The notes beneath the pieces are model-generated. The model saw only the letters and a list, made by a program, of their open reading frames with translations. It had not been told where the DNA came from and did not search any database. Position numbers and translations under genes: made by a program. Shown here in pieces: positions 1-12,100 of a stretch of DNA of 64,000 bases; within the stretch, counting starts at the first letter, position 1; every line of letters begins with the position of its first letter. Origin of the DNA: Sycobia sp. Sy_11 (taxonomy: Eukaryota > Arthropoda > Insecta > Hymenoptera > Epichrysomallidae); assembly GCA_018907035.1 (NCBI GenBank), contig JACCIC010000175.1:434001-498000 (forward strand), read 5' to 3'.

Positions 1-1541
1 TCATTTATAATGAATTCATTTTGCATTTTTTATAATGGTTCTAAGAATTGAACTTACTAATAACAACAGAAAATACAAGAAAAAAAAGTCTACTAATTTT
101 GATGAAGCTATATTGACGTAAATACATTATTATATTTTTTACTATATTAATCATACATTTATTAAACATAATAATTTCATAATGACTTAATTATTTTTGA
201 TTTTGGTTGTTGATTTATTAATCCATTATCAAATATTTTATATTGGCTGCTTAGGAAAATTAGCTATCTCAAGCTTTTCTTATTTATCAATAATTCAGAA
301 CTCCAAAGAAAATGCAATAACCATGAAATAATCTAATTGCCTATACATGTAATAAAAGGTAACAGTTAGCTTTAGTCTTCTAATCTATTTGTGTCGGAAT
401 AATTTTTAATATTCCAAATATCTACACTAGAAATATGTTACATGAAAATGATATTATATGTTTAAACGATTTAATAAAGCAAAATTAAAATTCAACAAAA
501 ATACAAAAATTAAATCACATTAATATAAGTAAAATTATGATATCATCCACATAATCTTTTCTTAGTTTTTTTAACTTCAATCAATATGTTGGGGTTTTCT
601 ATTATTACATTAAGTAAATCAATTACCATTAAAAACAAATAAATTTATTAATAAAAATTTTATATAACTATAAAAATTTTTATAACTATTTAAACTTTTT
701 CATTAAAGAAAAGATCACAATAATAAAAATAAAAATGAATAGAAGAGAAATTTTGTAAAAGAAGAGAAATTTTACAAAACAGGTTATTATATAATAGTAA
801 ATGAGTTATAGACTATCTTAACTACTTATTAATGAAATACTTTGCATTGATATAAAATCTAGTTATTCAAACTACTATTTTTGTTTATGAAATTTAAGAA
901 TTTATTTCAAAATTAATAAATTCTATTTTGATTATTTGAATATAAAATCATTTGATAAAAAACATTATGGCGTATTAATGCAAACAATATTTAATTTATT
1001 TTAAGTAACTAGCTTTTTAAATATTCTTTTTATAATATTTCTACATTTTCAGCACAATAATTATGTAATCTTAATAAATAACTTTGACATTAAAGCTGCT
1101 ATTGAATATCTGAAATCAATATTTGTTATTAATATGATTAACAATGTATTAACCAAACAAAGTATTAGATTCAAATTAAAAATATGGAATGAAAATGTTA
1201 AAATTATTTAAATATAATTTCATTAATCAACATTAATTGTTTTCAGCCCAATTATATACAAAAATGAAAAAATTAATTTGAAACGATTTATAATAATCAA
1301 AAAGAACAATAATATGTTATAATTATAGAAATTAATTCAAAATCTTAAATGCATACATTTCAAGAAAGAATTATAAAAGTATTAATAGAACTATTTAAAA
1401 AATATTTTGGAATAATTAGTAATAGATTAAAGAAATATACAATAATTCCTAAGTAAAAATAAATATAAATTAATAAAATTCAATAGCATTTTAAAAATTG
1501 TATTTTTATATATAGTATGATAATTAAATAATATTTCTCAC
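1..1541. other. AT-rich sequence, no recognised gene
   Basis: Very AT-rich with stops in all frames. It is presumably intron of the gene whose first exon ends at 1542. One possible minus-strand acceptor lies at 1110-1111, but the frame behind it closes after about 15 codons, so I do not call an exon. Confidence 0.6.
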
Positions 1542-2437
1542 CTTAAAATTTTTATTAAAGATGATAATTGAACATCATTAACTTTGTCTAGATTACAAAG
1601 AAACTTATGAATTATTTTTAACAAATTGTTTCTTCTTATTCCACATTCGTATTTAAAATATGCCATTGCAATTATTGCTAATTCATCCACTGACAATTGA
1701 TCAATGCATTTTTCCAAATGTAATTCAAAAGTATGCATTGAAATAGGAAATCTTTTATTCACTTTTAGTAAGAATGCATACTGTACTAAATTTTCTGCTG
1801 TCATATTATGTATATTTATTGTTAATAAACTCTTGCCAGCAAAACTTGAAAATCTTGACAATTGCATATTGATGAAATGATCATTTGCCAATAATATTTG
1901 ATTTATAGTCCAATTGGGTAATCGTTTTAAACATTCACTATCCAAAGCTTTCGACAAATTGTTACAAATATCTTGATTGCTGTAAACCCATAATTCTAAG
2001 CATTTTAAAAGATGAAAGAACTGAGTATCATTAAACTGCGAACACCGCTCTGCTAATAGTTGTTGTATTGGTACATACTCCGAAGTAAACTTTGTGTTTT
2101 TACATTTTTGTACGTAATGAGAAAGAATTTCAAAATTTTCCAAAATTTCTTCATTACTGGCATTATTCCATACTTCTTGTATTAATTTTTCTACATTACT
2201 TCTATCGAAATATGTTTTCAATGTTAAAGGTGTTGATATAGTATTAGCATAAGACATAGAATTTATCAAATATTCTCGAGCAATCCTACATTCCAATGAT
2301 AACGATTGTAATTTTCTAAAAGTTTGTATAGAGCACAAATTACAGTTTGTATTTGAGATGTGCTTTATTAATAAATTGAACCTCTGGAATACACTTGACT
2401 TACGGAATACAATTTTCGCCAAGTTTTCAATAATCAT
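1542..2437 (-). CDS. Probable FAST-kinase-domain (FASTKD-type) mitochondrial protein, first coding exon
   Basis: An ATG-initiated frame of about 298 codons runs to a good splice donor (AAG|GTGAG, GT at 1541-1540); the following TGA is therefore probably intronic. The start is basic and hydrophobic with no acidic run early on, which fits a mitochondrial targeting sequence. The body is all-helical in character. The segment ending DELAIIAMAYFKYECGIRR, followed by LSSLIKILR, resembles the leucine-rich FAST_1/FAST_2 repeats of FASTKD proteins, which bind mitochondrial RNAs and act in their processing. Family members are usually 500-700 residues, so more than half of the protein, including any C-terminal RAP domain, should lie in exons further down on the minus strand. 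I could not recognise them in 1-1541, so they are probably outside the window. Family assignment is by recognition only; another helical-repeat mitochondrial protein is possible. Confidence 0.55.
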
Positions 2438-3059
2438 TTCTTAATTTCGCATCACAATGATTTTATAATTTTTTGTTATTTGTACGTTACTAAAATTGTT
2501 CTTAAAATGGTTATAAAAAGTTCCATTAAAATTATAGGACGAAAGATATATTTACAAAAGAATAAATCAAGTAAAATTTGCTTATAAAAAAAATTAAAAA
2601 ATTCTCAATAGTTTATAATTCTATATTCTTGAACATTTTGCCGTTGTCACTATATTTTGTAAAAAATTTATATATACTAATTCAAAGCTAAAATGTAAGA
2701 ACGTTTTTCTTAAGCAGGCACATGGACATGAATCGCACATTCCGGACATGGTAAAGGTAAAGTTAGGTAAATTTTCATCATATCGGCCTAAGTCATAATC
2801 GATAAGTCAGGGATCTACCTCACCGCTCAGATGATGCGCAGCGTAAAACCTGGTAAAACGTGGTACAAGCAGATACAAGCTCTGGTACAAACACGTTCAA
2901 ATTGAAAAGTTTGCTCATAAAATTAAAGTTTATTAGCGTTTTAAAGCAAAAAGATATCGAATGTAAAAAATTAATTTTAGGTACATTTCCAAATTTTGTT
3001 TAAAGCAATTTTTTGTATACCCTAAATTGATTCGTATATGTATTCAAGACTAAAATATA

Positions 3060-3415
3060 TCTGCTTTTTGTATTAGAAAAGGAATAAATATAACAATTTT
3101 TAGTTAGCAAAATAACATATATGAACAAAAGTACGTATATATCGCATAGGCTTAAGATTTAAATAAAAAATTAATAAATCATTCATTTTATAAGATCTAG
3201 AGTAATAATAAATATATATCGATTATATATATATGAATATATACAATCAATGAAAAAATGTCGATTGTGGAAATTGGCAGTATCTTCCAGTAGCTTCAAT
3301 AAACATTTTCCATACATAAGGTGATTGGAAAACCTATGTTTTCTTAAGATCTTTACATCATAAATGATAATACACATTAATTCTTTAAAATTTCCTTCAA
3401 ACTTTCAGTTTATAT
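3060..3415 (+). repeat. Dispersed repeat, copy 1 (partner at 38460-38870)
   Basis: Direct comparison shows long diverged similarity to 38460-38870 in the same orientation. Shared blocks include GACAAAAGTACGTATATAT-like and ATTTAAATAAAAAATTAATA runs and the CATTTTCCAT region. There are many substitutions and small indels, so the copies are old. The element class is unknown and no coding capacity is visible. Confidence 0.75.
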
Positions 3416-3600
3416 TAACAGAAAAAATATTCTATAATTAAATTAAAAATCAGTTCACTGGTATAATCAAATGTCCATCTGATTGTGATAAAGGGGAACA
3501 TAATAATATATGTTCTTAGCATATTAAGAAATTTACAACTTATAAATCTTATATGTATTTTTTAAAAACCTTATATAAAATATTTTTCTAAATTCAGTAA
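3416..3600 (-). repeat. Dispersed repeat related to 23905-24105 in inverted orientation
   Basis: The reverse complement of about 3420-3570 aligns with 23945-24100; both contain TAAGATTTATAA and TATTATGTT blocks in order. A 30-bp AT-rich block at about 3576-3605 recurs at about 23910-23940 in the same, not the inverted, orientation. That suggests a terminal repeat or a local rearrangement of the element. Confidence 0.65.
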
Positions 3601-5614
3601 TATATTAAGACAAAGCTGCATACATAATAATATACTTAATTATATTCTAAATCTTTTCATAGCAAAACAAAAAAATGTTCATATATGCCAGAAAAATATT
3701 TATACAAAAGATTTTCCTAATAAATTTTTTGCTAATTTATTTCTGAATTTATTTCGGATTATTTTTGCTAAATTGACCATTAAAACAAACGGATACGTCC
3801 GTTTTATATGTATACCTATAAATAACAGCCTTTATAGTTTATACAAAATATATCTTAAATTCTGAAAAATATTAATATCAATAAATAGTTTTATCGAAAG
3901 ATGAATAAAGTAATGAGACCATTTACAAATAGCTGAGTTCATTTTCACATAATTTTGTAAATCCGGGAAAAACGGTATACCTTGTGAATGTTTCTAAATG
4001 TGTCAATAAAAGTATAGTTAATAAGTAGATGAATAACAGATATTAAAATGTGTCTCTACTTTATATCAAATTATAATAAGCAGAGGAGAAACAAAATATG
4101 AGTATTTAAGTTTTACATGAGTAGGTTAAAAAATTGATACTTAAAATCCATAAAAATATATTTAACAAATAAATATTATTCATGCGTGGACTCATAAAAA
4201 AGAATTATCTTGAATCGTAGATGTTTTTAGGCGAATGTTCTTTTGCTATTTATTCTCATTTGAACCCATAGCAAATTCGAAAGATCGCTTTTCGATTTAT
4301 AAAAAATAAAGAACATGTATCGATTAACTATGTTCGATACTCGTTTATCTTCTTTATAATGACCTTCTATCTATTAAATTGATTGAGATCATCAGATTCT
4401 AGTGATTTAATTAATGAATTCGTTGACAGAAAATAGGAAATTTGGGAAATAAAAGAAAATTTATTAATTCGATTCACAGTGGGTATAATTAAATTTTGCA
4501 TATTATTAATTTAAAATGGGATAGAATTTCAGGTTACGTAATGAAGCAATTCAATATTCTCAGTTTTTAATTCGCCATAAAAGAACAATGTTAAAAAGCT
4601 AAAGATATCAACTTTAAGCAGAGTTTTAAGTAATTTTTTTTATTATTAAATGTAGCTATTAAAGTACACGTCCGAATCCCGATATTTAGGTATGAAATTT
4701 TTACGGAATTGTATACTTAGATTGTATATCAAACCACTATATATACATTTCAGTAGTACTGTGTATACAGTACAATAATTATAAAGTATGAAACTTTATA
4801 ATTTTTATTTAATGCTCTTTTTCATTTATCAATTGCGTATACGTATAACACATTGAGAAAGTCAACCGCTCTGTTATTTAAATATTGCTTAAAGGTGAAT
4901 TGTGATAAATCTGTAACCGCTAGTTGAGATAATATTTTCCGCAATTTTTCACATAATTTAAAGAATTCAAATTAAATAAATTAAATAAACGTAAGGTAAT
5001 TTTCCAAGTATCAATTAAATTTAGTTTAAAAAATAGTCAGTTATAAATACAATAAAATTAAACTATATATTAATTTCTTATATTCAATTAAGAATTAAAT
5101 TTATGTTAAAAATCATTTAAATATAGTATCAAAACCTATTTTAGAATAAAATATAGAAATACAAATTCTACCGCTTTGATTGAAATCATATAAACATATA
5201 TTTCATCAAATTAAAAAAAATCACGTATAATTTAAATAAATGTAAATAATCAAGGAAATGTCTATATTGATTCATTTTCGATTTTAAATTATCAATCTCT
5301 CTAAGGAAATACGTAAAATTAATATCTAATATTGCTGAATAATATGGGTAAAGCATCTGTTATGGACCGAGTCACTGGAACGAATTCTCATTCTATAACA
5401 AGGGAACGCTAATACACATATATAAAAATTTGAATTGTTTAATGATTTAGAAAAAAAGTGTTTAGTTAGCCTTGAGTTCCTTCACTGTGATATGCCATAT
5501 TTTTTAAATATAAGATGACAGGACGATACAGCTATTTTCTCATAATGTTAGAAATTCCAATTGAAGTCAGTTTAATAATGGATTATACAGATATTTATTT
5601 TATATCATTTTCCA

Positions 5615-8600
5615 TCAAGTATCATTATTTGTATTTACATTTAATTGTAATGGCGTTTGTGGTCTGTAACCTGTCCACTGCCTATAAGTTTTGTTCATAG
5701 TCTGCTCGACTAGTACATCTATTGGATGAATTATCACAGGTATCGATGAGAGGCCTACAATAGTAGCGAGCCACGGGCTTCGAAGCACTGGCGAGGCAGC
5801 TCTTTTTTGAAAGTAAATTACAGCTGCACACAGTCTGTTGATCGTCAATCCCGGAATCGCGACAGATGCAAAACTCTGCCACAACAGAGTATCCAAAGTT
5901 GAGAAAACTAGACTTTTTGTTTTGCTCGTTTCAGAATCCAGCTAAAAATTAAAATTACATTTATGTATTGTGATTATTGCCGATTACTATTAAAGTCCGA
6001 ATGCATGTAAAAATGAACAGATTATACTTGGTAGGCACGCATTCCTTTGCTAATGGTATCTGAAAGGACGTATCCGCATGCAACAAAATAGCTAGACCAA
6101 ACAACGTATTTGGATGTAACATTTCGAAATGCTTCTCCAACTTCATTAGTATATCCTATATGTAATAAACTATAATTAGAATTAAGGATGATGATAATTC
6201 TTATATAAATATCAATATATTTAGTTTTTCTACAAATATATTTCGCATTAAAAACTATACAAATATCAACAGTAGATTATTATAGTCAGAGCCGGCTTTG
6301 GGAGCGTTTGATAGGGCGCGCGGACAAAAATCAAAGTACCGATAGAGGCGTCAAACGTGGTAGTTCTATTCTGATTTTTTTATGATATAATGATATTATA
6401 TTACGAAATTGAAAAAAAATACGAAATAATGTTAACATAAAATATACACTTTATGAAGTTCAAAACAATAAGGAAGTTTAGATTTTTTAAATCAGATTAA
6501 TTAAATTCAGTTTAAGGTGGCTCTTTACGAATCACAATTACTCCCAATCACAATGAAATAAAAACATATTATTTTACGTATTTTTAGAATTTTATTTTTT
6601 TTTAAATCCAAATTATTGGATAGACTTCTGATGAGAGAAAAATTGTTGAAAATACCGAATTCTATATATATTAATTTATTCTTACATATTACGTAGATTA
6701 CCTTACTTTGTAATACTAAAGAAAAAACTGCCTATACAAAAGGAAAAATGTTCCATTGTCAAATTTTACAAAAAAACGACCTTATCGACCTAAATAAAAA
6801 AATATCTACATAGAAGTAAACATCCACTCAAGATTTGAATTAATATGAATGCATGATTACATTTGTCTCTTCACAGCATGATTTTTAATTATCAAAATAT
6901 ATTTAATATTATAATATTATACTTATTCAAAGCCGTGAACATTTTATTTTTGAATTTGCAGCAATGGCGCATGAAAGAACTCTCTCAGGTATGCTCGCGC
7001 CAGATGTGAACCTTAATCACAACTGCGCTAGCAATGTTAAATATATAATCCGCATGAATAACAAACGTACACAGTGGATTGATGTGTGTTTTATAATAAT
7101 TTAATAAACGGACAAAAGACAATATTTACATGAAAAAAATTATGTTTTAGATAATACTTGAACTAAGGTTGTAGAAAAACTGAAATTACTATATCATTTG
7201 CGCTTTCAGAATACCTGCCATATAGATGGAGGCAATTATTATTGGTTAAAGAAATTTAGAAAATCTAAGAAGAAGGGATGATGGAGGACACGGAGGAATG
7301 GGAAGGGGAGGGAGACGATTATTGCCCTAACGTGCTACAAATTAGTGCGAGCATGGACAGCAATTACCTTAATGTTATAATCGCCCTTACACATGGTGAT
7401 ACTGGGGCAATCCAAATCTCTTTATTCATGAATGTACTATAACTGGTGTGTCTGACGCTATATATTGATAGAATATAAATAGTATTAAATTGCACACAAT
7501 TAAATTTTAATAGAACTGAAAATTATTAGGAGTGTGAATAAGTCTTTCCCGTTTTTTGTAAGAGATGGCGCCACCAATACTGTGCGAGTATTCAATGGTT
7601 ACATATGTCATAATCAAAGCTTATTCATATGTCAACAATTCCATACTAACACATTAGTTAAAATTTTTTCGCATCATAAATTTTTGATATCGTGAAAATG
7701 TCGAAATTTGAGCCGAGTCGACGTCATTTGCGGGAAGTTTCACTTTATTGGTTCAATTTGAAGAAATCTGCTGCCGAGACGCATCGATTGCTTCAGGAGG
7801 CTTATGGAGAAGGTTGTGTCGATGATTCAAGTGTTCGCGGATGGTTTCGACGCTTCAAAAGCGGTGATTTCGACGTGGAAGACAAGGAGCGTTCCGGGCG
7901 GCCGCAAATCTTTGAAGATCGAGAATTGGCGACTTTGCTTGATGAAGATTCTTGTCAAACGCAAGAAGAACTTGCTGAAGCATTGGGAGTTGACCGAACA
8001 ACCATTTCCAAGCGTTTGAAAGCCATGGGAATGATCCAAAAGCAAGGAAATTGGGTGCCGTACGAACTGAAGCTGAGAGACGTCGAACGGCGTTTTTTCA
8101 CTTGCGAACAGCTGCTTCAGCGACATAAAAGAAAGGGTTTTCTGCATCGTATCGTGACTGGCGATGAAAAGTGGATACGTTACGATAATCCGAAGCGAAG
8201 AAAATCATGGAGACTACCCGGCCATGCATCATCATCGACGGCCAAGCCAAATATTCATGGCGCCAAGCTCATGCTCTGTATATGGTGGGACCAGCTAGGT
8301 GTGGTTTACTATGAGCTTCTGAAACCGAATGAAAGGATCACAGGCGAGGTCTATCGACGACAATTGATGCGTTTGAGCCGCGCACTGCGAGAAAAACGGC
8401 CACAATACTCCGACAGGCACGACAAAGTTATTTTGCAACATGACAATGCTCGCCCACATGTTGCACCGCCGGTGAAAACATACTTAGAAACGCTCAAATG
8501 GGAAGTCCTACCCCACCCGCCGTATAGTCCAGACGTTGCTCCGTCTGATTACCATCTCTTCAGATCGATGACGCATGGCCTGGCTGACCAGCACTTCCAT

Positions 8601-9097
8601 TCCTACGAGGAAGCCAAAAAATGGGTGGATGACTGGATAGAGGCCAAACCGGTCGAATTTTTTCGCAACGGGATTCGTATGTTGCCTAGAAAGATGGGAA
8701 AAAGTTGTAGCTAGCGATGGCCAATACTTTCAATAATTCATTTGTAACCATTTTTTCACAATAAAGGCTCAAAATTTGAAAAAAAACGGGAAAGACTTAT
8801 TCACATACCTGATACAATGAAATAAAACACGACTCCAGCCTTTGACGGAACATGCCGCCCGCCTTGAAAGCATCGCAGTCAATGTAATAATTACATACTG
8901 AGGTCATAAATACAACTGTTTTTCAGCAACATAATAAGTACGATATTTGTGAATTAACGTGTACTACTTTAACCTGTTATAATATCATAGAGTTCATACT
9001 TCTACAGGCAAAGGCTATCTGGCAGGATATTTTTTTGCTTTAATTTTAGTTAGCACCGATACCTATATATTCGCGGTATTTAATTTAAAATACGAAC

Positions 9098-9142
<45 letters not shown>

Positions 9143-12100
9143 CCTGGACAGGGTGTTCAGGTGTCTGGAGACGATTTCTTCGGAGAATTTCGTATTAGGG
9201 CGATGGAACACGGTGTCCAGGTGTTTGGTGATGACATCTACGGGAATTTTTGCATTTATATGCAGTAATATGATTTCTAGGTGTCTGGGGACGATTTCTA
9301 TAGGGAGTTACGTATTCGGATAGTAGAATACGAAGTCCAGGAATCTTGGGACGATTTATTCGGGGAGTTTTGTATCGGGACGGTAGAGCATGATATCCAG
9401 GTATCTTTAACTAACTTCTACAGGGAGTCCTGACAATCGTTCACTTAGACATCGTATTCTACCGTGCGAACGCTAAACTCCCAGTAGAAGTCGTCCACAG
9501 AGACCTGGACATCATATTACAGCATATAAACGCAAAAATCCCCGTAGAAATTGTCCCCAGACACTATAAGGAAGTGGGAAGCTGTAAGGGCACGGAGATT
9601 ATTAGAATCAATGGATATGAGTGTTAGTACACGAGAGATCAAAATCGATTCAATATCAATGATACACGTATTAAATTATTTGTGTGTGAATAGTGCGTTC
9701 CCTATCGTTTTGTAAAGACGATTTTTGAATGATTTTACCGCTGCTTCCCATAATCCTCTAAAGTGAGGCGAGCGAGGGAGACTAAAATGCCAATCGATAT
9801 CGTCAAGTTGTTTAAATAAACGGTATTGAGTTTCTTTCGACTGTAGAAATGATCGCATTATCGGAATACAGATTTTTTGGCTTTCCTCTTCTAGCTATGA
9901 ATCGCTTTACCGCCTCGAGACATGCTTTGGTAGTCAAATTTGTGACTAACTTCAAATGTACTGCTTTAATTATAAAACATACAAAAACAAAAAAATACGC
10001 TTTAATTTTTGTTTTATTCCGAAATTTTTTTTCCTTAAGGAAGAAAGGTCTGCAGTAATCTAATCGTACATTTTTAAACGGGCGCGATTAATTTACTTGC
10101 TGTTTTGGCAGATTTCCCATTATTTAATTTTCTAATTGTGGATTACGTTTAACACAATTAACGCGTTTATGAATAAGGTGTCTTGTTATATTTTTTCCGT
10201 AAATAGGCCAATATTTATTTCTTATCGAATTCAGCGTGCTTTGGATTCCCGAATGCTACGCTTTTATATGTTCATTGATTATAATAAGCCTTATTATGTG
10301 ATCATTACACGGTAGCAAAATCCGATTTTTTTAAGAATAATTAATATTGGCATTTGATATGCGGCCGCCTACTCGAATTATGTTATCGATATCTAAGAAC
10401 GGCTCAAGTACTTTAATTTTATTTTTTACCACGCAGTTATTAAATGTTTTTGCTTTCTTCCTCAGAAAACTGTTGCATTTGTACGATTTTTATAATACGC
10501 ATTAAGGCAACTTTTAACTCTTCTCCGTAAACGTAGAGCAACAAATCGAGTAAGTTTATTTATAGACGAGAACTGTTTAAAGGTGTTATTACCATATATT
10601 TTATCTGCAGTCTGTACTATTAATAAGGAAGCTTTAATGCGTAGTTCGGGTACGACAACTGTTGATAATTGTAAGCACTTCCATTCCGACACTGATTGCG
10701 CTAGCCATTTGGGCCCGTTAAACCGCAGTTTGTTTTCAATTATTCGCGAGACTCCTTGTCTCCATGAAATATAATCGGCGGGATTTTTCGATCCAGCAAT
10801 ATGACACCAATTGTCAATGTCTGTTAAGGCCTGAACTTCTGTGACACGATTAGCGATAAATGTTTGTAAAGTATGAGGAGACGTTTTAATTCAATTTAAT
10901 GTAATCGTAGAATCTGACCATAACCGTATTTTTTATAGGCATATCTTTAATGCTTCAGTCACTGTTTTGATCAGTTTCGATAGTAATAGTGCCGCCCCTA
11001 ATTCCAGTCGCGGCAGCGTAATGATTTTAAGTGGCGTAACTCGTGATTTTGAACATATTAAATGAACAACGCAGATATTCAAGTTATCTACCGAACATAA
11101 ATATATACATGCGCTATATGCATGCTCGCTCGCATCACAGAATACGTGCAATTGATATTTTATGTTCTTCTTTAGCCTTACTTGTCGCGGAATTTGTAAC
11201 TGATTCAATGCATGTAAATCACTCTTAATCTCTAACCACCGATTTTGTAATAATAGTGGGAGCGATTCATCCCACTTTAATTTAGTTTTCCACAATTCCT
11301 ATATTATTAATTTGCTCGTTACTACTACAGGTCCTAACATTACAAGCGGGTCGAACAGCTGCGCAATCCTAGGTAGTACTGTACGTTTCGAATGACAAAT
11401 GTTGGCCGCAAGTGGCTGAATAGAATATTTTATTATGTCTTGACTCGAATCCCAAAGAATTCCTAAAATCTTTTTATCTTTCTTAGCCACTTGGGCAAAG
11501 TATTTAGTTAAGTGAAAGGGAAAATAAGTCCAACTATTAAAAATTAAATTTAAACTATTATTTCGCGGCTGTGTACTATTTCACGATAGCGGTCGAGGGA
11601 AAAGGATATTCTCGCGGCGACGGTACGGTCGGTTCTGCCTCTTCGCTCTCTCCCAGAGTCTACCTGGGGAGTCAGGTAATAAAAGGTCAAGACGTGCCAA
11701 CTCTGTTTATTATATTATAATATTACTTGGAAAGTTTCGTTCAAATTTTTATTACTTTACAATATCCGAAAAAGCAGTTGTCTCTTTTCGAACATCTGTC
11801 TCTCGTCTGCTACACTTTCGAATCTAAGTTATACCCTTAACAGTATTTAAATGTATAGATTCATTTAATATTTTAGTTTGGTTAGACGCCCATTTATGTA
11901 GTTTCAAACCACAACAATGAAGAATACTAATTAATTGTTCCTTTAGTAACAACGCTTCGGTAATTGTATGTACACCCACGAGAATGTTATCAACATAAAT
12001 ACTAATTTTCAAAGCTGCAGCCGCTAACGGATACTTCGATGCTTCATTGATTGATAGTTGATATAAAGTTCTTGCAGCAAGAAAAGGCGCCGACGCAGTG

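Larger units (their letters stand above)
2438..5614. other. Intergenic AT-rich region with dispersed repeat copies
   Basis: No coding region is supported. The segment 2700-2900 is less AT-rich than its surroundings but has no convincing frame. Two dispersed repeat copies (3060-3415 and 3416-3600) are listed separately. An AATAAA-type signal on the minus strand near 5595 could serve the MTFP1 transcript that ends just above it. Confidence 0.6.
7526..8812 (+). mobile_element. Full-length mariner transposon (1,287 bp)
   Basis: Both ends are intact. The left terminus TTAGGAGTGTGAATAAGTCT and the complement of the right terminus (TCAGGTATGTGAATAAGTCT) match over at least 26 bp with two or three mismatches, and the repeat continues into CCCGTTTTTT. 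A TA dinucleotide flanks each end (7524-7525 and 8813-8814), the target-site duplication expected for Tc1/mariner elements. The length is typical of mariner. It sits in intron 1 of MTFP1 on the opposite strand. Its interior is clearly richer in G+C than the surrounding intron, as expected for a young insertion. Confidence 0.95.

Noticed and set aside
1063..1109. Second exon of the FASTKD-like gene
   Set aside because: The acceptor is acceptable but the frame closes after about 15 codons and no family motif follows.
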